Part shown: positions 53,269-62,725 of the stretch, in pieces
Position numbering within the stretch: the stretch's first letter is position 1
How the letters are laid out: every line of letters begins with the position of its first letter
DNA from: Nitrospira_E sp052156535
GTDB taxonomy: Bacteria > Nitrospirota > Nitrospiria > Nitrospirales > UBA8639
Direction of reading: 5' to 3'
Assembly: GCF_052156535.1 (NCBI RefSeq)
Contig: NZ_JBQKUP010000041.1
Coordinates: 186,001 to 250,000 of the forward strand
Length of the DNA: 64,000 nt
The notes under the pieces: model-generated
What the model was told of the DNA's origin: nothing
The model's database searches: none
The model's input: the letters and a program-made list of their open reading frames with translations, nothing else
Translations under genes and position numbers: made by a program

Positions 53269-54171
53269 TTAATGGAGTTGTCTTTGCGAGTCGCGACTGC
53301 GTTGAATCTCCTGGAGTTGGTTCCTCAATTGCTCCAGGTCTTGTTGCTGCTTGTGGACCTGTTCCTCCAGCGCGCGGAGGGCAGGGTCTTTCGATGAAGA
53401 TTCGCCGTGGTCGTGAACCCCATTCCGAGTCATTGGTGAAACGACGCCATTGCCGGTGTCCGTGATCGAAGGCATTTCTGTTTGCCTGATCAGAGCGGGG
53501 GCTGCCTGCTCACGCGCCTCCTGCATCGTTTCGAGAAGCTGATAATTGATCGTCAGGGTGACCTCGTGGGGGTGCCCCGGTTCCTGTGGGGACTTGTCGG
53601 GACGAAGCGCTTCCTCTGGGACGAAAAGCAGGGTCTGATCTGCAAGGCCGGTCGGGTTAGGGGCCTGGCGGTCATCCACGTATCCAAAATTTAATCCCCC
53701 CTGGTTCTGTGTGTAGTGGGTGATGGTCAAAAAAAGCAGGTCCTCGTGGAGGGAGAGAGTCCCGGCAGTCATCCTGGAACCGTATTCCCAAGAATAGATC
53801 CGTTGAAAAACCACGTGTTCCTCCGGGGTGGCCTGCGACAAAGCTGAAAGAATGTGCGGGGTCAGGAGCTGCGCGTCTTCATCTGAAAAGACTCTCCTGG
53901 GTTCTTGCTGACCGGTTAACAGTTCGCCAATGTCAGTCTTCGGTTTTTGCACGCGTAGCCCTTGTAGCGTGCCTCGGATCACGGTGGGTGGGAGGGTGGC
54001 TGGATGAGAAGCGTGAAAAGATTCTTGGGGAACCCACTCCAGATACACGCGGCTGGTCTCATCCTGATGAAGGGGAGTGCGTACACCGGATCCCGTGCAA
54101 GCAAGTAGAACCGTGCAGGCAGCAACTCCTGTCAAGGCTAGCCCACACAGGCCAACAGCTCTGACTTTCAC
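53269..54171 (-). CDS. lipoprotein with C-terminal coiled coil, unknown function
   Basis: 300 aa; signal and lipobox LLACTG (Cys about 25). The middle contains VFSDEDAQLLTPHILSAL and RMTAGTLSLHEDLLFL, unrecognised. The tail ALEEQVHKQQQDLEQLRNQ is a coiled coil (about 265-300). GTG 54,171 is chosen because AAGGGA lies 6 nt upstream; the frame continues to 54,240 without a signal peptide. Divergent from the urea porin gene, 259 nt apart. Confidence 0.72.
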   Translation of the reverse strand: MKVRAVGLCGLALTGVAACTVLLACTGSGVRTPLHQDETSRVYLEWVPQESFHASHPATLPPTVIRGTLQGLRVQKPKTDIGELLTGQQEPRRVFSDEDAQLLTPHILSALSQATPEEHVVFQRIYSWEYGSRMTAGTLSLHEDLLFLTITHYTQNQGGLNFGYVDDRQAPNPTGLADQTLLFVPEEALRPDKSPQEPGHPHEVTLTINYQLLETMQEAREQAAPALIRQTEMPSITDTGNGVVSPMTRNGVHDHGESSSKDPALRALEEQVHKQQQDLEQLRNQLQEIQRSRDSQRQLH

Positions 54172-54430
54172 ATGACTTCCCTTGGTTGAGATCTCTAGTT
54201 TTGATATCGACTGCAGGCGAAAGTATACCACTGTCAACAAGCCCAGGCGACACGATCACTATGACGTTCTTCCTATTTTTGACACTTCCGGGAATACAGG
54301 TTAAAGCCCTGTAAAATATCGTATTTCAATTGACATTTATATTGTTAATGCTTTTAATGTCGATGCTCTGCTTGAACAATGACATAACTAATCAAGAGAA
54401 AAAACCTTTTGAAGCGCTTGCGACCGAAGG

Positions 54431-55642
54431 GTGAATCCTACGGGAATGATTCCCATGATTAAGGGCAGCGCCATTGCCACCATATTCATCGCGATCATGG
54501 TGAGTGCTCCGCTTGTGCATGGAGCAGGAAAAATTGAAATCGACGACACAAAGTGGGTTAGTGTCGGTCTCGGTTTAAAAACGAGTTTTCTCACGCAGGA
54601 GGATGCGGCCGCGAACGGATCAAATTGGAGTAATAGCTTTCAATTGGACAATCTTCGTCTGTATGTGAATGGGCAGATCCATCAATATATTAAGGTTGAG
54701 TTCAACACGGAATGTAATAATTGCGTCTCGTCCGAAAATACCCAGGGCGGAAGTATGATTGTCCTGGACGCCATCGGCAAGTTTGAATTCAACCCGTACC
54801 TCAATATCTGGGCAGGGCGCCAGTTAGTTCCACAGCACCGGGGAGAACTCTCCGGTCCGTTTTTCCAAAGTACCTTTGATTTTGTCGAAACGCCGTTTTA
54901 CACCTCTGATTTCTCCGGATCCATTGGGCAGGGGGGACGGTTCGGCCGCGACGACGGTGTGAACATTTGGGGAGCGTTAACTCCGGATAGAAGATTGACA
55001 TACGTCGTGGGTATTTTTGGTGGGCATGGCGGTGCGTCGAATCAGGCGGACAATCTTCTCTATGCGGGTCGTATCAGTTACAACTTCCTCAACATCGAAC
55101 AAAATCCCGGTTATTACACCAGCAGCACGTATTACGGAAAGGGCGGCGATATTTTAACCGCTGCCTATGTGCTCCAATATCAAAACGATGGGGCCGGCAC
55201 CCAGGCCTCTCCCTCGACCTTTTATGGAATGAATGGGGATCTGTTGTTTGAAAAGGTGTTGCCCAATAAAGGTGTTTTGACCCTGGAGGGTGAACTCAAG
55301 TATTTCAATCCCAATCTGAGCGCCCAGGCGCTTGCAGACCCTAACTGCTTCTGTCTGTTTTCCGGCCTTTCCTGGATGGCCACCGGATTATATCTTTTTC
55401 CTCAAAAAGTCGGGATCGGGCAATTTCAGCCTTTCGTCCGCTATGTAGACACCAATCCTAATAATAGTTCCTCTCGATACCTGGTGGAAGGGGGATTAAA
55501 CTATGTGATCGATGGGCATAATGCGAGAATTTCCCTCTTTTATCAATATGGTGATTTTTTAACCAAAGGCCGGGCCTATACGCCAGGCGTCAGGGGCGAT
55601 GCGGTTAGTGCCGTGGGGTTGGGTCTTCAACTTCAACTGTAG
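54431..55642 (+). CDS. outer-membrane porin of the urea locus (OprP/FmdC-like)
   Basis: 403 aa; signal peptide ending near LVHGAG (about residue 34). The rest is beta-rich with WVSVGLGLKTSF, QLDNLRLYVNGQIHQYIKVEFNTE and the terminal QLQL strand, patterns of phosphate-selective/amide-type porins. It lies 15 nt upstream of the urea transporter, so urea is the expected solute; short-chain amide porins (FmdC) in urea/amide clusters are the closest known parallel. The start is GTG 54,431 or ATG 54,446/54,455; the ribosome binding site does not decide. Confidence 0.75.
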   Translation: MNPTGMIPMIKGSAIATIFIAIMVSAPLVHGAGKIEIDDTKWVSVGLGLKTSFLTQEDAAANGSNWSNSFQLDNLRLYVNGQIHQYIKVEFNTECNNCVSSENTQGGSMIVLDAIGKFEFNPYLNIWAGRQLVPQHRGELSGPFFQSTFDFVETPFYTSDFSGSIGQGGRFGRDDGVNIWGALTPDRRLTYVVGIFGGHGGASNQADNLLYAGRISYNFLNIEQNPGYYTSSTYYGKGGDILTAAYVLQYQNDGAGTQASPSTFYGMNGDLLFEKVLPNKGVLTLEGELKYFNPNLSAQALADPNCFCLFSGLSWMATGLYLFPQKVGIGQFQPFVRYVDTNPNNSSSRYLVEGGLNYVIDGHNARISLFYQYGDFLTKGRAYTPGVRGDAVSAVGLGLQLQL

Positions 55643-55657
55643 GATGGGGGAGCCAGC

Positions 55658-56578
55658 ATGGCAGCAGAGTCCATCATCAACGATCAGCCAACCTTAGGGG
55701 ATCCGGGCAATTTCCTCCGGATCGTCCTGCGCGGGGTAGGTCAAGTGATGTTTCAAGGCCATGCAGGCACAGGTATTTTATTTCTGGTCGGGATCGCGTT
55801 CGCGTCGCCGCTGATGGCGGTAGGAGCAATAATCGGGGCGTTCATTGGTCCGGTGGTCGCGGCCCTGGCGCGATTCGATGGGAAGGAGATCGAGAATGGA
55901 TTGCATGGCTTTAACCCGGTTCTGGTGGGAATCGCCACGGTATTCTACCTAAAACCTGAACCCCTGACCTGGGTCCTGCTGATTGTGGGATGCGTGGTGG
56001 CCACGTTCCTGACTTTTGCCATGCGCCGTTATCTGAAGTTCCCGACCTATACCGCGCCCTTTATCCTCACAACGTGGCTGCTCCTGATCATTGCGCATGC
56101 GATGGCGGGAACGGCGATCGACGTGATGCCTGCCCCGGCGGCGCACACGCCATCCGGTTTTGTCGCCGAAGTTCTGGCAGGTGCGGCCGAGGTGATGTTC
56201 GGTGCGACTGTGGTGACCGGAATCCTGTTTCTTGCCGGGATTGCGCTCTGCACATGGCGGCACGCGGTGCTTGGGTTGTTGGGATCGATAGTGGGAACAC
56301 TCGTGGCGCTGTATCACAATGACCCGAGTTCAATAGTTCACATGGGCATCTATGGGTACAACGCCGTTCTGGCGCCGATCGCTGTGTACCTGTGGGGAAA
56401 GTCTCTCTTGATTGCAATACTGGCCGCCATGATCTCAGTTCCCCTGACAGAGTTCTTTCCCTCCTGGCTGGGAATCCCCGCGTTGACTGCTCCCTTTGTG
56501 GTAGCGTCCTGGATTATTATTGCCGTCGGTCAGATCGATGTGTTGTTCCTACGGGAGCCGGTGGAGAAATTGAGTTAA
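55658..56578 (+). CDS. urea transporter (UT/SLC14 family)
   Basis: 306 aa inner-membrane channel with the internal two-fold repeat of the UT family: LRGVGQVMFQ and LAGAAEVMFG at the two half-starts, LHGFNPVLVGIA and IYGYNAVLAPIA at the two pore regions, and TAPFILTTW/TAPFVVASW at the half-ends. It conducts urea down its gradient into the cytoplasm for urease. GGGGGAG lies 6 nt before ATG 55,658. It follows the porin and precedes ureA by 93 nt. Confidence 0.93.
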   Translation: MAAESIINDQPTLGDPGNFLRIVLRGVGQVMFQGHAGTGILFLVGIAFASPLMAVGAIIGAFIGPVVAALARFDGKEIENGLHGFNPVLVGIATVFYLKPEPLTWVLLIVGCVVATFLTFAMRRYLKFPTYTAPFILTTWLLLIIAHAMAGTAIDVMPAPAAHTPSGFVAEVLAGAAEVMFGATVVTGILFLAGIALCTWRHAVLGLLGSIVGTLVALYHNDPSSIVHMGIYGYNAVLAPIAVYLWGKSLLIAILAAMISVPLTEFFPSWLGIPALTAPFVVASWIIIAVGQIDVLFLREPVEKLS

Positions 56579-56671
56579 CGTCGACAGGCACACGGGTCCG
56601 TAAGGGGCATTTCTCGGACTTCGGGCGCCGGGTATCTTACACAAGTTCACTATAGAAGAGGAGAGCATGTC

Positions 56672-56974
56672 ATGCATCTAACACCTCGTGAGACGGAAAA
56701 GCTGTTGATTTACCAACTCGGTGATATTGCCCAACGGCGGAAGACCAAAGGCTTAAAGCTGAATCATCCGGAGTCGATGGCGCTCATCTGCTCGACGGCT
56801 CTCGAAGGGGCCCGCGAGGGGAAGACGGTCGAGGAGGTGATGACGGAGGCTGCGGGTGTGCTGACGCGTGATGACGTCATGGAAGGAGTAGCCGAGATGA
56901 TCCCCTTCGTTCAACTGGAAGCCATATTTACAGATGGGACACGGCTGATTACGGTTCATGATCCGATTAAGTAG
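56672..56974 (+). CDS. ureA: urease subunit gamma
   Basis: 100 aa, standard length. The typical start MHLTPRETEKLLIYQLGDIA, LKLNHPESMALICS and DDVMEGVAEMI are present. Structural subunit of the (UreABC)3 holoenzyme that hydrolyses urea to ammonia and carbamate. AGAGGAGAG lies before the ATG. First urease gene of the operon. Confidence 0.97.
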   Translation: MHLTPRETEKLLIYQLGDIAQRRKTKGLKLNHPESMALICSTALEGAREGKTVEEVMTEAAGVLTRDDVMEGVAEMIPFVQLEAIFTDGTRLITVHDPIK

Positions 56975-57020
56975 GCTTTATTTATTCTGAATGTATTCTG
57001 AGACAAAGAGGAGGACGAAT

Positions 57021-57506
57021 ATGGCCAAGTCAAAAAAGGACAACTCGAAACCCGGAGTGGGGAACTGGTTGCGGCACAAACATGCCGGCTCTCAATCCGA
57101 ACATACGGAAACTGCTCCAGTTGGAGGCCTGATTCTGGCCAAAGGGGATATTGAAATCAACGCCGGCCGGCCGAGGACGACTTTGAGGGTGCGGAACACC
57201 GGGGACCGGCCCATCCAGGTCGGCTCCCATTTTCACTTTTTCGAATCCAATCGGTACCTGCAGTTTGATCGGGGGCAGGCATTCGGTCTGCGGCTGGATA
57301 TTCCCGCAACAACCGCGATACGGTTTGAGCCTGGCGACGAGAAGGAGGTGGCTCTCGTCCCGATGGGCGGCAAGCAGTTCTGCGTCGGCTTCAACAATCT
57401 GGTGGATGGTTGGACGGGCGACGGGCCAACACCTGACTACCGACCCAACTATGACGAGGCCATGCGGCGAGTAAAGGACCGTGGATTCAAGTCGACCAAA
57501 CCCTGA
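57021..57506 (+). CDS. ureB: urease subunit beta, extended form
   Basis: 161 aa, longer than the usual about 105. The conserved core runs about residues 40-145: GGLILAKGDIEINAGRPRTTL, VRNTGDRPIQVGSHFHFFESN and GFNNLVDG. About 38 residues, Lys-rich (KSKKDNSKPGVGNWLRHKHA), precede it and a charged tail follows. ATG 57,021 has GAGGAGG 8 nt upstream; the frame opens at 56,991. Structural subunit with gamma and alpha. Confidence 0.95.
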   Translation: MAKSKKDNSKPGVGNWLRHKHAGSQSEHTETAPVGGLILAKGDIEINAGRPRTTLRVRNTGDRPIQVGSHFHFFESNRYLQFDRGQAFGLRLDIPATTAIRFEPGDEKEVALVPMGGKQFCVGFNNLVDGWTGDGPTPDYRPNYDEAMRRVKDRGFKSTKP

Positions 57507-57534
57507 CAAACCGGACAAAAAAGGAGTCTCTGCG

Positions 57535-59253
57535 ATGTCTAAGATTTCACGCAAACAATATGCCGACCTGTATGGGCCAACGACCGGCGACAAAATTCGA
57601 TTGGGCAATACGGATCTCTACGTCGAGATCGAAAAAGACCTGCGTGTGTACGGTGACGAGTTGGTCACTGGAGGCGGAAAGACGCTTCGTGATGGAATGG
57701 GGTCGGACAATCAAATAACCCAGTCTTCCGGCTGTCTCGACCTCGTCATCACCAATGTGACCATTCTGGATCCGATTTTGGGAGTGATTAAGGCGGACGT
57801 CGGTGTCCGCAACGGGCGGATCGTCGGCGTCGGGAAGGCGGGCAATCCTTCGACGATGGACGGAGTCACTCCGGGACTGACCACGGGGACCTCGACGGAC
57901 GCGATCACTGGAGAGCATCTCATCCTGACTGCCGCCGGTATGGATACGCACATTCATTTCATTTGCCCGCAACAGATTTGGCACGGGCTCTCGAATGGCA
58001 TCACCACTCTCTGGGGCGGCGGTATTGGCCCCACCGACGGGACGAATGGCGTGACAACGACCAATGGCCCGTGGAATATGGAGATGATGCTTCGCGCTGT
58101 TGAGGGATTGCCGGTGAACGTGGGCTTCTATGGCAAGGGCAATTGTACCGGCAAGGCGCCGCTGGTTGAACAGTTAGAAGCCGGTGCCACTGGTTTCAAA
58201 ATTCATGAAGACTACGGCACGACGCCTGCCGCCATCCGTTCTGCTCTGTCGGTGGCCGAGGAATACGACGTCAGCGTGGCCGTGCATACGGACACGTTGA
58301 ATGAGGGGGGATTTGTCGAGGACTCAATCGCAGCCTTCGACGGGCGAACCATTCACACGTACCACTCCGAAGGGGCCGGAGGCGGTCATGCGCCCGACCT
58401 CTTGAAGGTCGTCGGCCAGCCGAACGTGCTTCCAAGTTCAACCAATCCGACCCTGCCGTGCGGTGTGAATTCGGTGGCAGAACTGTTTGACATGATCATG
58501 GTCTGCCACAATTTGAATCCGAAGATTCCCTCGGATGTGGCATTTGCCGAGAGCCGGGTGCGTGCCGAGACGATCGTGGCCGAGAGCGTGCTGCACGACA
58601 TGGGGGCCATTTCAATGATCGGTAGCGACTCCCAGGCAATGGGCCGAATTGGAGAGAATTTCCTGCGGGCATTCCAAACGGCCGACGCCATGAAGCAGGC
58701 GCGCGGCAAGCTCCCCGAGGACGCCCAGGGCAACGACAACTTCCGGGTGTTGCGCTATTTGTCAAAGGTGACGTCGGCTCCTTGCATCGCTGCGGGGATC
58801 TTCCACCAGTTAGGATCGATCGAGGCCGGCAAGCTTGCCGATCTGGTTCTCTGGGAACCCGCCTTCTTCGGGGCAAAGCCCAAGTTGGTGCTCAAGGGTG
58901 GCTTTGTGGTGTGGGCCAACATGGGGGATCCGAATGCCTCCCTGCCCACACCGCAGCCGATGATGTACCGCCCCATGTTCGGGGCCATGGGCTCGACCTT
59001 ACAGAGTACCTGCATGACGTTTGTGTCCCAGGTTGCTCACGACAGAAACATCAAGGGGAAATTCGGGTTGGGCCGCATGGTCGAGCCGGTCAGACAGACC
59101 AGGGTGTTGACCAAGAAACACATGGTCCGCAACGATTATTTGCCAAAGATCGAGGTCAATCCGCAGACGTTTGCCGTAAAGGTCGACGGCGTACACGCCA
59201 CCGTCACGCCGCCGAAAAATATCGCACTCAACCAGTTGTACTTCTTCAGTTGA
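57535..59253 (+). CDS. ureC: urease subunit alpha (catalytic)
   Basis: 572 aa. Nickel ligands and catalytic residues are in place: DTHIHF (two His), carbamylated Lys in GFKIHEDYG, VAVHTDTLNE, YHSEGAGGGHAPD, flap CHNL (Cys and general-acid His kept; the following His of Klebsiella is Asn here) and GSDSQAMGR (Asp). This gives an active two-Ni centre. AAGGAG is 8 nt upstream of ATG 57,535, with the frame open from 57,481. A stem-loop follows the stop. Confidence 0.97.
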   Translation: MSKISRKQYADLYGPTTGDKIRLGNTDLYVEIEKDLRVYGDELVTGGGKTLRDGMGSDNQITQSSGCLDLVITNVTILDPILGVIKADVGVRNGRIVGVGKAGNPSTMDGVTPGLTTGTSTDAITGEHLILTAAGMDTHIHFICPQQIWHGLSNGITTLWGGGIGPTDGTNGVTTTNGPWNMEMMLRAVEGLPVNVGFYGKGNCTGKAPLVEQLEAGATGFKIHEDYGTTPAAIRSALSVAEEYDVSVAVHTDTLNEGGFVEDSIAAFDGRTIHTYHSEGAGGGHAPDLLKVVGQPNVLPSSTNPTLPCGVNSVAELFDMIMVCHNLNPKIPSDVAFAESRVRAETIVAESVLHDMGAISMIGSDSQAMGRIGENFLRAFQTADAMKQARGKLPEDAQGNDNFRVLRYLSKVTSAPCIAAGIFHQLGSIEAGKLADLVLWEPAFFGAKPKLVLKGGFVVWANMGDPNASLPTPQPMMYRPMFGAMGSTLQSTCMTFVSQVAHDRNIKGKFGLGRMVEPVRQTRVLTKKHMVRNDYLPKIEVNPQTFAVKVDGVHATVTPPKNIALNQLYFFS

Positions 59254-59278
59254 TTTGTCTTGGATCCTGCGTCCGGTG

Positions 59279-59300
59279 CCAGTCGGTTTCGTCCGACTGG
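59279..59300 (+). terminator. stem-loop between ureC and ureE
   Basis: CCAGTCGG-TTTCGT-CCGACTGG forms an 8-bp perfect stem 25 nt after the ureC stop. A run of seven T follows only 14 nt later (59,315-59,321), so it is not a textbook terminator. It could stabilise the ureABC message or partly attenuate ureE onward. Confidence 0.45.
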
Positions 59301-59371
59301 TATTCGGGCTTCAGTTTTTTTGAAAAATTTTACGAACGCGAGAGCAAGGGCGAGCTATTGGGGAACAAACA

Positions 59372-59977
59372 ATGATTATGGTTGAATCAGTGCTAGGCAA
59401 CGTCAAGGATGCGGACTGGAAGGCCAAACTCGATGGCGCGCATGTTGACGTGATGAACCTCGACCAATGGCAGGCGCAGAAAACCCGGTTCCGCCTGAAG
59501 TCGGAGGAGGGAGTCGAGTTGGCTGTGTCGCTGGAGCGGAATACGCACTTGCACGATGGAGACATTCTCTTCTGGGATGACAGCAGGGGTGAGGCCATCA
59601 TAGCCCGCATTCAGCTTCAGGATGTGATGGTGATCCGGCTGGACGGTTTGCTCTCGAAGACGCAGGATTTCCTTGCGCACATTTGCCTCGAACTCGGGCA
59701 CGCGCTGGGTAATCAGCACTGGCCGGCAGTGGTCAAGGGAACGAGGGTCTACGTGCCTTTGACGGTCGATCGCCAAGTCATGGCCTCCGTGATGAAGACC
59801 CACGCCTTTGAGGAGATCACCTACGAGTTTTCGCCGGGTGCCTCGGTCATTCCCTATCTGGCTCCACACGAGTCCCGGCGCCTTTTCGGTGGGGCCAATT
59901 CAACACCCCACTCTCATGTACACGAGCACTCACATTCCTTGGATCATGATGACCTGCACTCGCATCCGCACGAATAA
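59372..59977 (+). CDS. ureE: urease accessory protein UreE, nickel chaperone
   Basis: 201 aa. The N-terminal domain (LDGAHVDVMNLDQWQAQKTRF) and the metal-binding domain (LELGHALGNQHWPAV, with the conserved His) match UreE. A His-rich tail after residue 178 holds nine His in about 23 residues (HSHVHEHSHSLDHDD), as in nickel-storing UreE forms. GGGGA lies 7 nt upstream of ATG 59,372. It delivers Ni to UreG. Confidence 0.93.
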   Translation: MIMVESVLGNVKDADWKAKLDGAHVDVMNLDQWQAQKTRFRLKSEEGVELAVSLERNTHLHDGDILFWDDSRGEAIIARIQLQDVMVIRLDGLLSKTQDFLAHICLELGHALGNQHWPAVVKGTRVYVPLTVDRQVMASVMKTHAFEEITYEFSPGASVIPYLAPHESRRLFGGANSTPHSHVHEHSHSLDHDDLHSHPHE

Positions 59978-60022
59978 GCGCAGTCTGACGGCCACACACA
60001 ACAATTCGACGGAAAGGCGTCC

Positions 60023-60712
60023 ATGCCAACTATTTCTGAGCTGATGCGTGTCCTCCAGTTCGGCGATTCGGTGCTGCCGGTCGGGTCATTTACGTTCTCA
60101 AACGGATTGGAGTCGGCTGTGGAGCACGGGGTGGTTCATGACCTCTCATCGCTACGACAGTTCGTGCGAGTTGCCGTTGAGCAGGCCGCGACCTCGGACG
60201 GCATCGCGGTGCTGGTTGCCTTTCGCGCAGCCAGAGCGGGCGACGATTGCCTGATTGACGAAGCCGACCGTGCAGTCCTCAATCGCAAACTGAATGAGGA
60301 AATACGTACGATGACCGTGCGTATGGGCCGTAAGCTGGCGGAAATGGCTGATCGCATACTGGGACCTGGTGCGGCCAGTTCGTGGCTGTGCCGGATTAAT
60401 GCTCGGGAGACGCCAGGGTGTTACCCGATTGCCCAGGCGCTGGTCTTTGCTTCGCTTGGCCTTTCGGAGCAAGATGCATTCGCGGTGCACCACTATGGTC
60501 TCGCGAGCCTGATGCTTGCTGCATCCCTGCGCCTGATGAAGCTGCATTACCTGGATGCCCAGGCGATCCTATTCGAGATTAATTCTGATGCAGAGGCTGC
60601 CTATGAGCGGGTTGCCGCCAGATCGCTTGAGGACATGGCGGCCTTCGCGCCTGTGATGGACATTCTGGCATCCGCGCATGTGCAGGCGAAGGTACGCATG
60701 TTTATGAATTGA
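60023..60712 (+). CDS. ureF: urease accessory protein UreF
   Basis: 229 aa helical protein bridging UreG and UreD in the activation complex. Family marks: LLRVLQFGDSVLPVGSFTFSNGLE near the N-terminus, RETPGCYPIAQALVFASLG and YGLASLMLAASLRLMKLHYLD-type helices. AAGGCG precedes the ATG; ureG follows after 18 nt. Confidence 0.93.
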   Translation: MPTISELMRVLQFGDSVLPVGSFTFSNGLESAVEHGVVHDLSSLRQFVRVAVEQAATSDGIAVLVAFRAARAGDDCLIDEADRAVLNRKLNEEIRTMTVRMGRKLAEMADRILGPGAASSWLCRINARETPGCYPIAQALVFASLGLSEQDAFAVHHYGLASLMLAASLRLMKLHYLDAQAILFEINSDAEAAYERVAARSLEDMAAFAPVMDILASAHVQAKVRMFMN

Positions 60713-60730
60713 TGAGTAAGGAGAACCCGC

Positions 60731-61369
60731 ATGAAAAAAATCACACGCATAGGAATCGGTGGGCCTGTCGGGTCCGGCAAAACGGCTATTATCGAGGCGA
60801 TCACGCCGAAACTGATGGACATGGGAGGGCGCATTCTGATTATCACAAATGACGTCGTGACCACTGAAGATGCCAAGCACGTCCAACGCACATTGAGAGG
60901 TATCCTGGTAGAGGATCGTATCCTGGGTGTCGAAACCGGATCGTGCCCGCATACGGCGGTTCGCGAAGATCCGAGCATGAACATTGCTGCCGTCGAGGAT
61001 ATGGAAGCACGGTTCCCCGAAACCGATGTGGTCCTGATCGAGAGTGGCGGTGACAATCTGACTCTGACCTTCAGCCCTGCCCTGGTCGATTATTTCATCT
61101 ATGTGATTGACGTAGCGGCCGGGGACAAAATTCCGCGCAAGAATGGACCAGGAATCACGAAGTCAGACATCCTGGTCATCAATAAAACGGACCTGGCTCC
61201 GTATGTTGGAGCAAGCCTTGAAGTCATGGATCATGATTCACGCCTGATGCGGGGGGAAGGGCCATTTGTGTTTACCAACTGCAAGACGGGAGAAGGCATT
61301 GACCGACTGGTCGACCTAATCAAGGAAAACGCCCTATTCGATCTGAATCTCGTGGAACCGAAGGTATGA
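60731..61369 (+). CDS. ureG: urease accessory GTPase UreG
   Basis: 212 aa SIMIBI GTPase. P-loop GGPVGSGKT at residues 10-18, the metal-binding GSCPHTAVR (Cys-Pro-His), switch region ESGGDNL and base motif NKTD are present. It couples GTP hydrolysis to Ni insertion in urease. TAAGGAG precedes the ATG. Overlaps ureD by ATGA at 61,366. Confidence 0.97.
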   Translation: MKKITRIGIGGPVGSGKTAIIEAITPKLMDMGGRILIITNDVVTTEDAKHVQRTLRGILVEDRILGVETGSCPHTAVREDPSMNIAAVEDMEARFPETDVVLIESGGDNLTLTFSPALVDYFIYVIDVAAGDKIPRKNGPGITKSDILVINKTDLAPYVGASLEVMDHDSRLMRGEGPFVFTNCKTGEGIDRLVDLIKENALFDLNLVEPKV

Positions 61370-62274
61370 GGGGGCTGGCTCTGGAACTCGCTCCGTATCA
61401 GGACGAGCCGAAGCAATTACCGAGTGGCGCATTGGGAAAGAATGCCCTCTTGCGTCTGCGCTTCGAGGCGCGGCGTGATCGCTCGATCCTGGCGTTCTCG
61501 GAGCGAAGGGCTCCGCTGCTGGTGCAGAAGGCCCTTTACTGTGATGAAGGCATGCCCGATCTGCCGGTGGTATTTATCATCACCAACTCCGGTGGCATTC
61601 TCCAGGGGGATCGCTACACGATGGAGTTTGCGGCTGGGCCGGATGCCTGCGGACACATTACGACCCAAGCGGCCACCAAGATTCATGAAATGGACGCGAA
61701 TTACGCGGGGCAGACGCAGGACATTACATTGGAGGAGGGCGCTTACCTGGAATACCTCCCTGATACGGTTATCCCGTTTCGACATGCTCGCTTTCACACC
61801 CGTACCCGGATCCGGATTGCATCAACAGCCACTCTGCTCTACTCTGAGATGTTGATGGGAGGACGCCAGTTTTATGGTGACGGCGAACTATTCCAATTTG
61901 ACTTGTTCTCCTCCACGGTTGCCGCAGAGCGACCGGACGGGACGAATCTGTTCGTGGAGAAATTCGTCATCGAGCCTGGCCGCTCGGAACCAACTCGGTT
62001 GGGCGTCATGGGAGATTTCACCGTCTTTGGCAACGTGATACTTCTGACCCCTCGCGAACAAGCGGACGCAATCCATGGACGGGTGGCCGCAGCCTGGAAC
62101 TGTGTGGAGGGGTGGGCTGCGGGTGTGAGTCGGTTGCCCAACGATGCCGGACTGATCTACAAGGTGATTGGCAGGGACTCGAGTACCGTGCGCGCGAAGG
62201 TGCGAGAATTCTGGGCATTGGTGCGGCCCCAGGTCACCGGCTTCGCCGTTCCTCCAAAATTTCTTTGGCATTGA
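61366..62274 (+). CDS. ureD: urease accessory protein UreD
   Basis: 302 aa; UreD (UreH in some species), scaffold with UreF and UreG on apo-urease that channels Ni. Marks: VFIITNSGGILQGDRYTM, TTQAATKIHEM and YLPDTVIPFRHARF. It starts in the ureG stop codon, without its own ribosome binding site, so it is translated by coupling. Last urease gene; crcB follows after 44 nt. Confidence 0.94.
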   Translation: MRGLALELAPYQDEPKQLPSGALGKNALLRLRFEARRDRSILAFSERRAPLLVQKALYCDEGMPDLPVVFIITNSGGILQGDRYTMEFAAGPDACGHITTQAATKIHEMDANYAGQTQDITLEEGAYLEYLPDTVIPFRHARFHTRTRIRIASTATLLYSEMLMGGRQFYGDGELFQFDLFSSTVAAERPDGTNLFVEKFVIEPGRSEPTRLGVMGDFTVFGNVILLTPREQADAIHGRVAAAWNCVEGWAAGVSRLPNDAGLIYKVIGRDSSTVRAKVREFWALVRPQVTGFAVPPKFLWH

Positions 62275-62318
62275 AGTGGTATCTGCGAACTCTCCTGGCT
62301 GAGAGAATGCTTTGACGT

Positions 62319-62708
62319 ATGCGTGGATCGGACCTCATGTTGGCGTCTCTTGGAGGAGGAATCGGTTCGCTTGCCCGATGGTTGGTCGGATTGGCCGTGG
62401 GAAGAAGGTATCGCGGCACATTTCCCGTGGCTACTTTTCTGCTCAACATCTCAGGAGCGTTTCTCATTGGGTTCCTTGCGGTCCTGCTGGACTTTGGCTG
62501 GACGGAACGCTTCGGGCACCCGTTCAACACCTTCATCCTCACGGGATTCCTCGCCGGGTACACCACTTTCAGCGCCATGGTTCTCGATATGAGCAAACTT
62601 CATCACGCCCAACAAACGTCCCTCGCTCTCATGTATATGGTCGGCACAGTGGTCCTGGCTTTTCTGGCGGCGTTTTTCGGTGCGGCCCTTGCATCCTTGT
62701 TTCTTTAA
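62319..62708 (+). CDS. crcB: fluoride channel CrcB/Fluc (first of pair)
   Basis: 129 aa, four membrane helices. Fluc marks are GGGIGSLARW, TFLLNISGAFLIG (conserved Asn), TGFLAGYTTFSAM (Phe-box region). Exports fluoride passively. A second crcB follows at 17 nt; Fluc pairs can form heterodimers with one pore subunit each. No crcB-type riboswitch is seen upstream. Confidence 0.92.
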   Translation: MRGSDLMLASLGGGIGSLARWLVGLAVGRRYRGTFPVATFLLNISGAFLIGFLAVLLDFGWTERFGHPFNTFILTGFLAGYTTFSAMVLDMSKLHHAQQTSLALMYMVGTVVLAFLAAFFGAALASLFL

Positions 62709-62725
62709 AGAGAACCGAGACTTCC

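Noticed and set aside
62275..62318. Fluoride riboswitch ahead of crcB
   Set aside because: The 44-nt gap is too short and lacks the conserved crcB-motif sequence.
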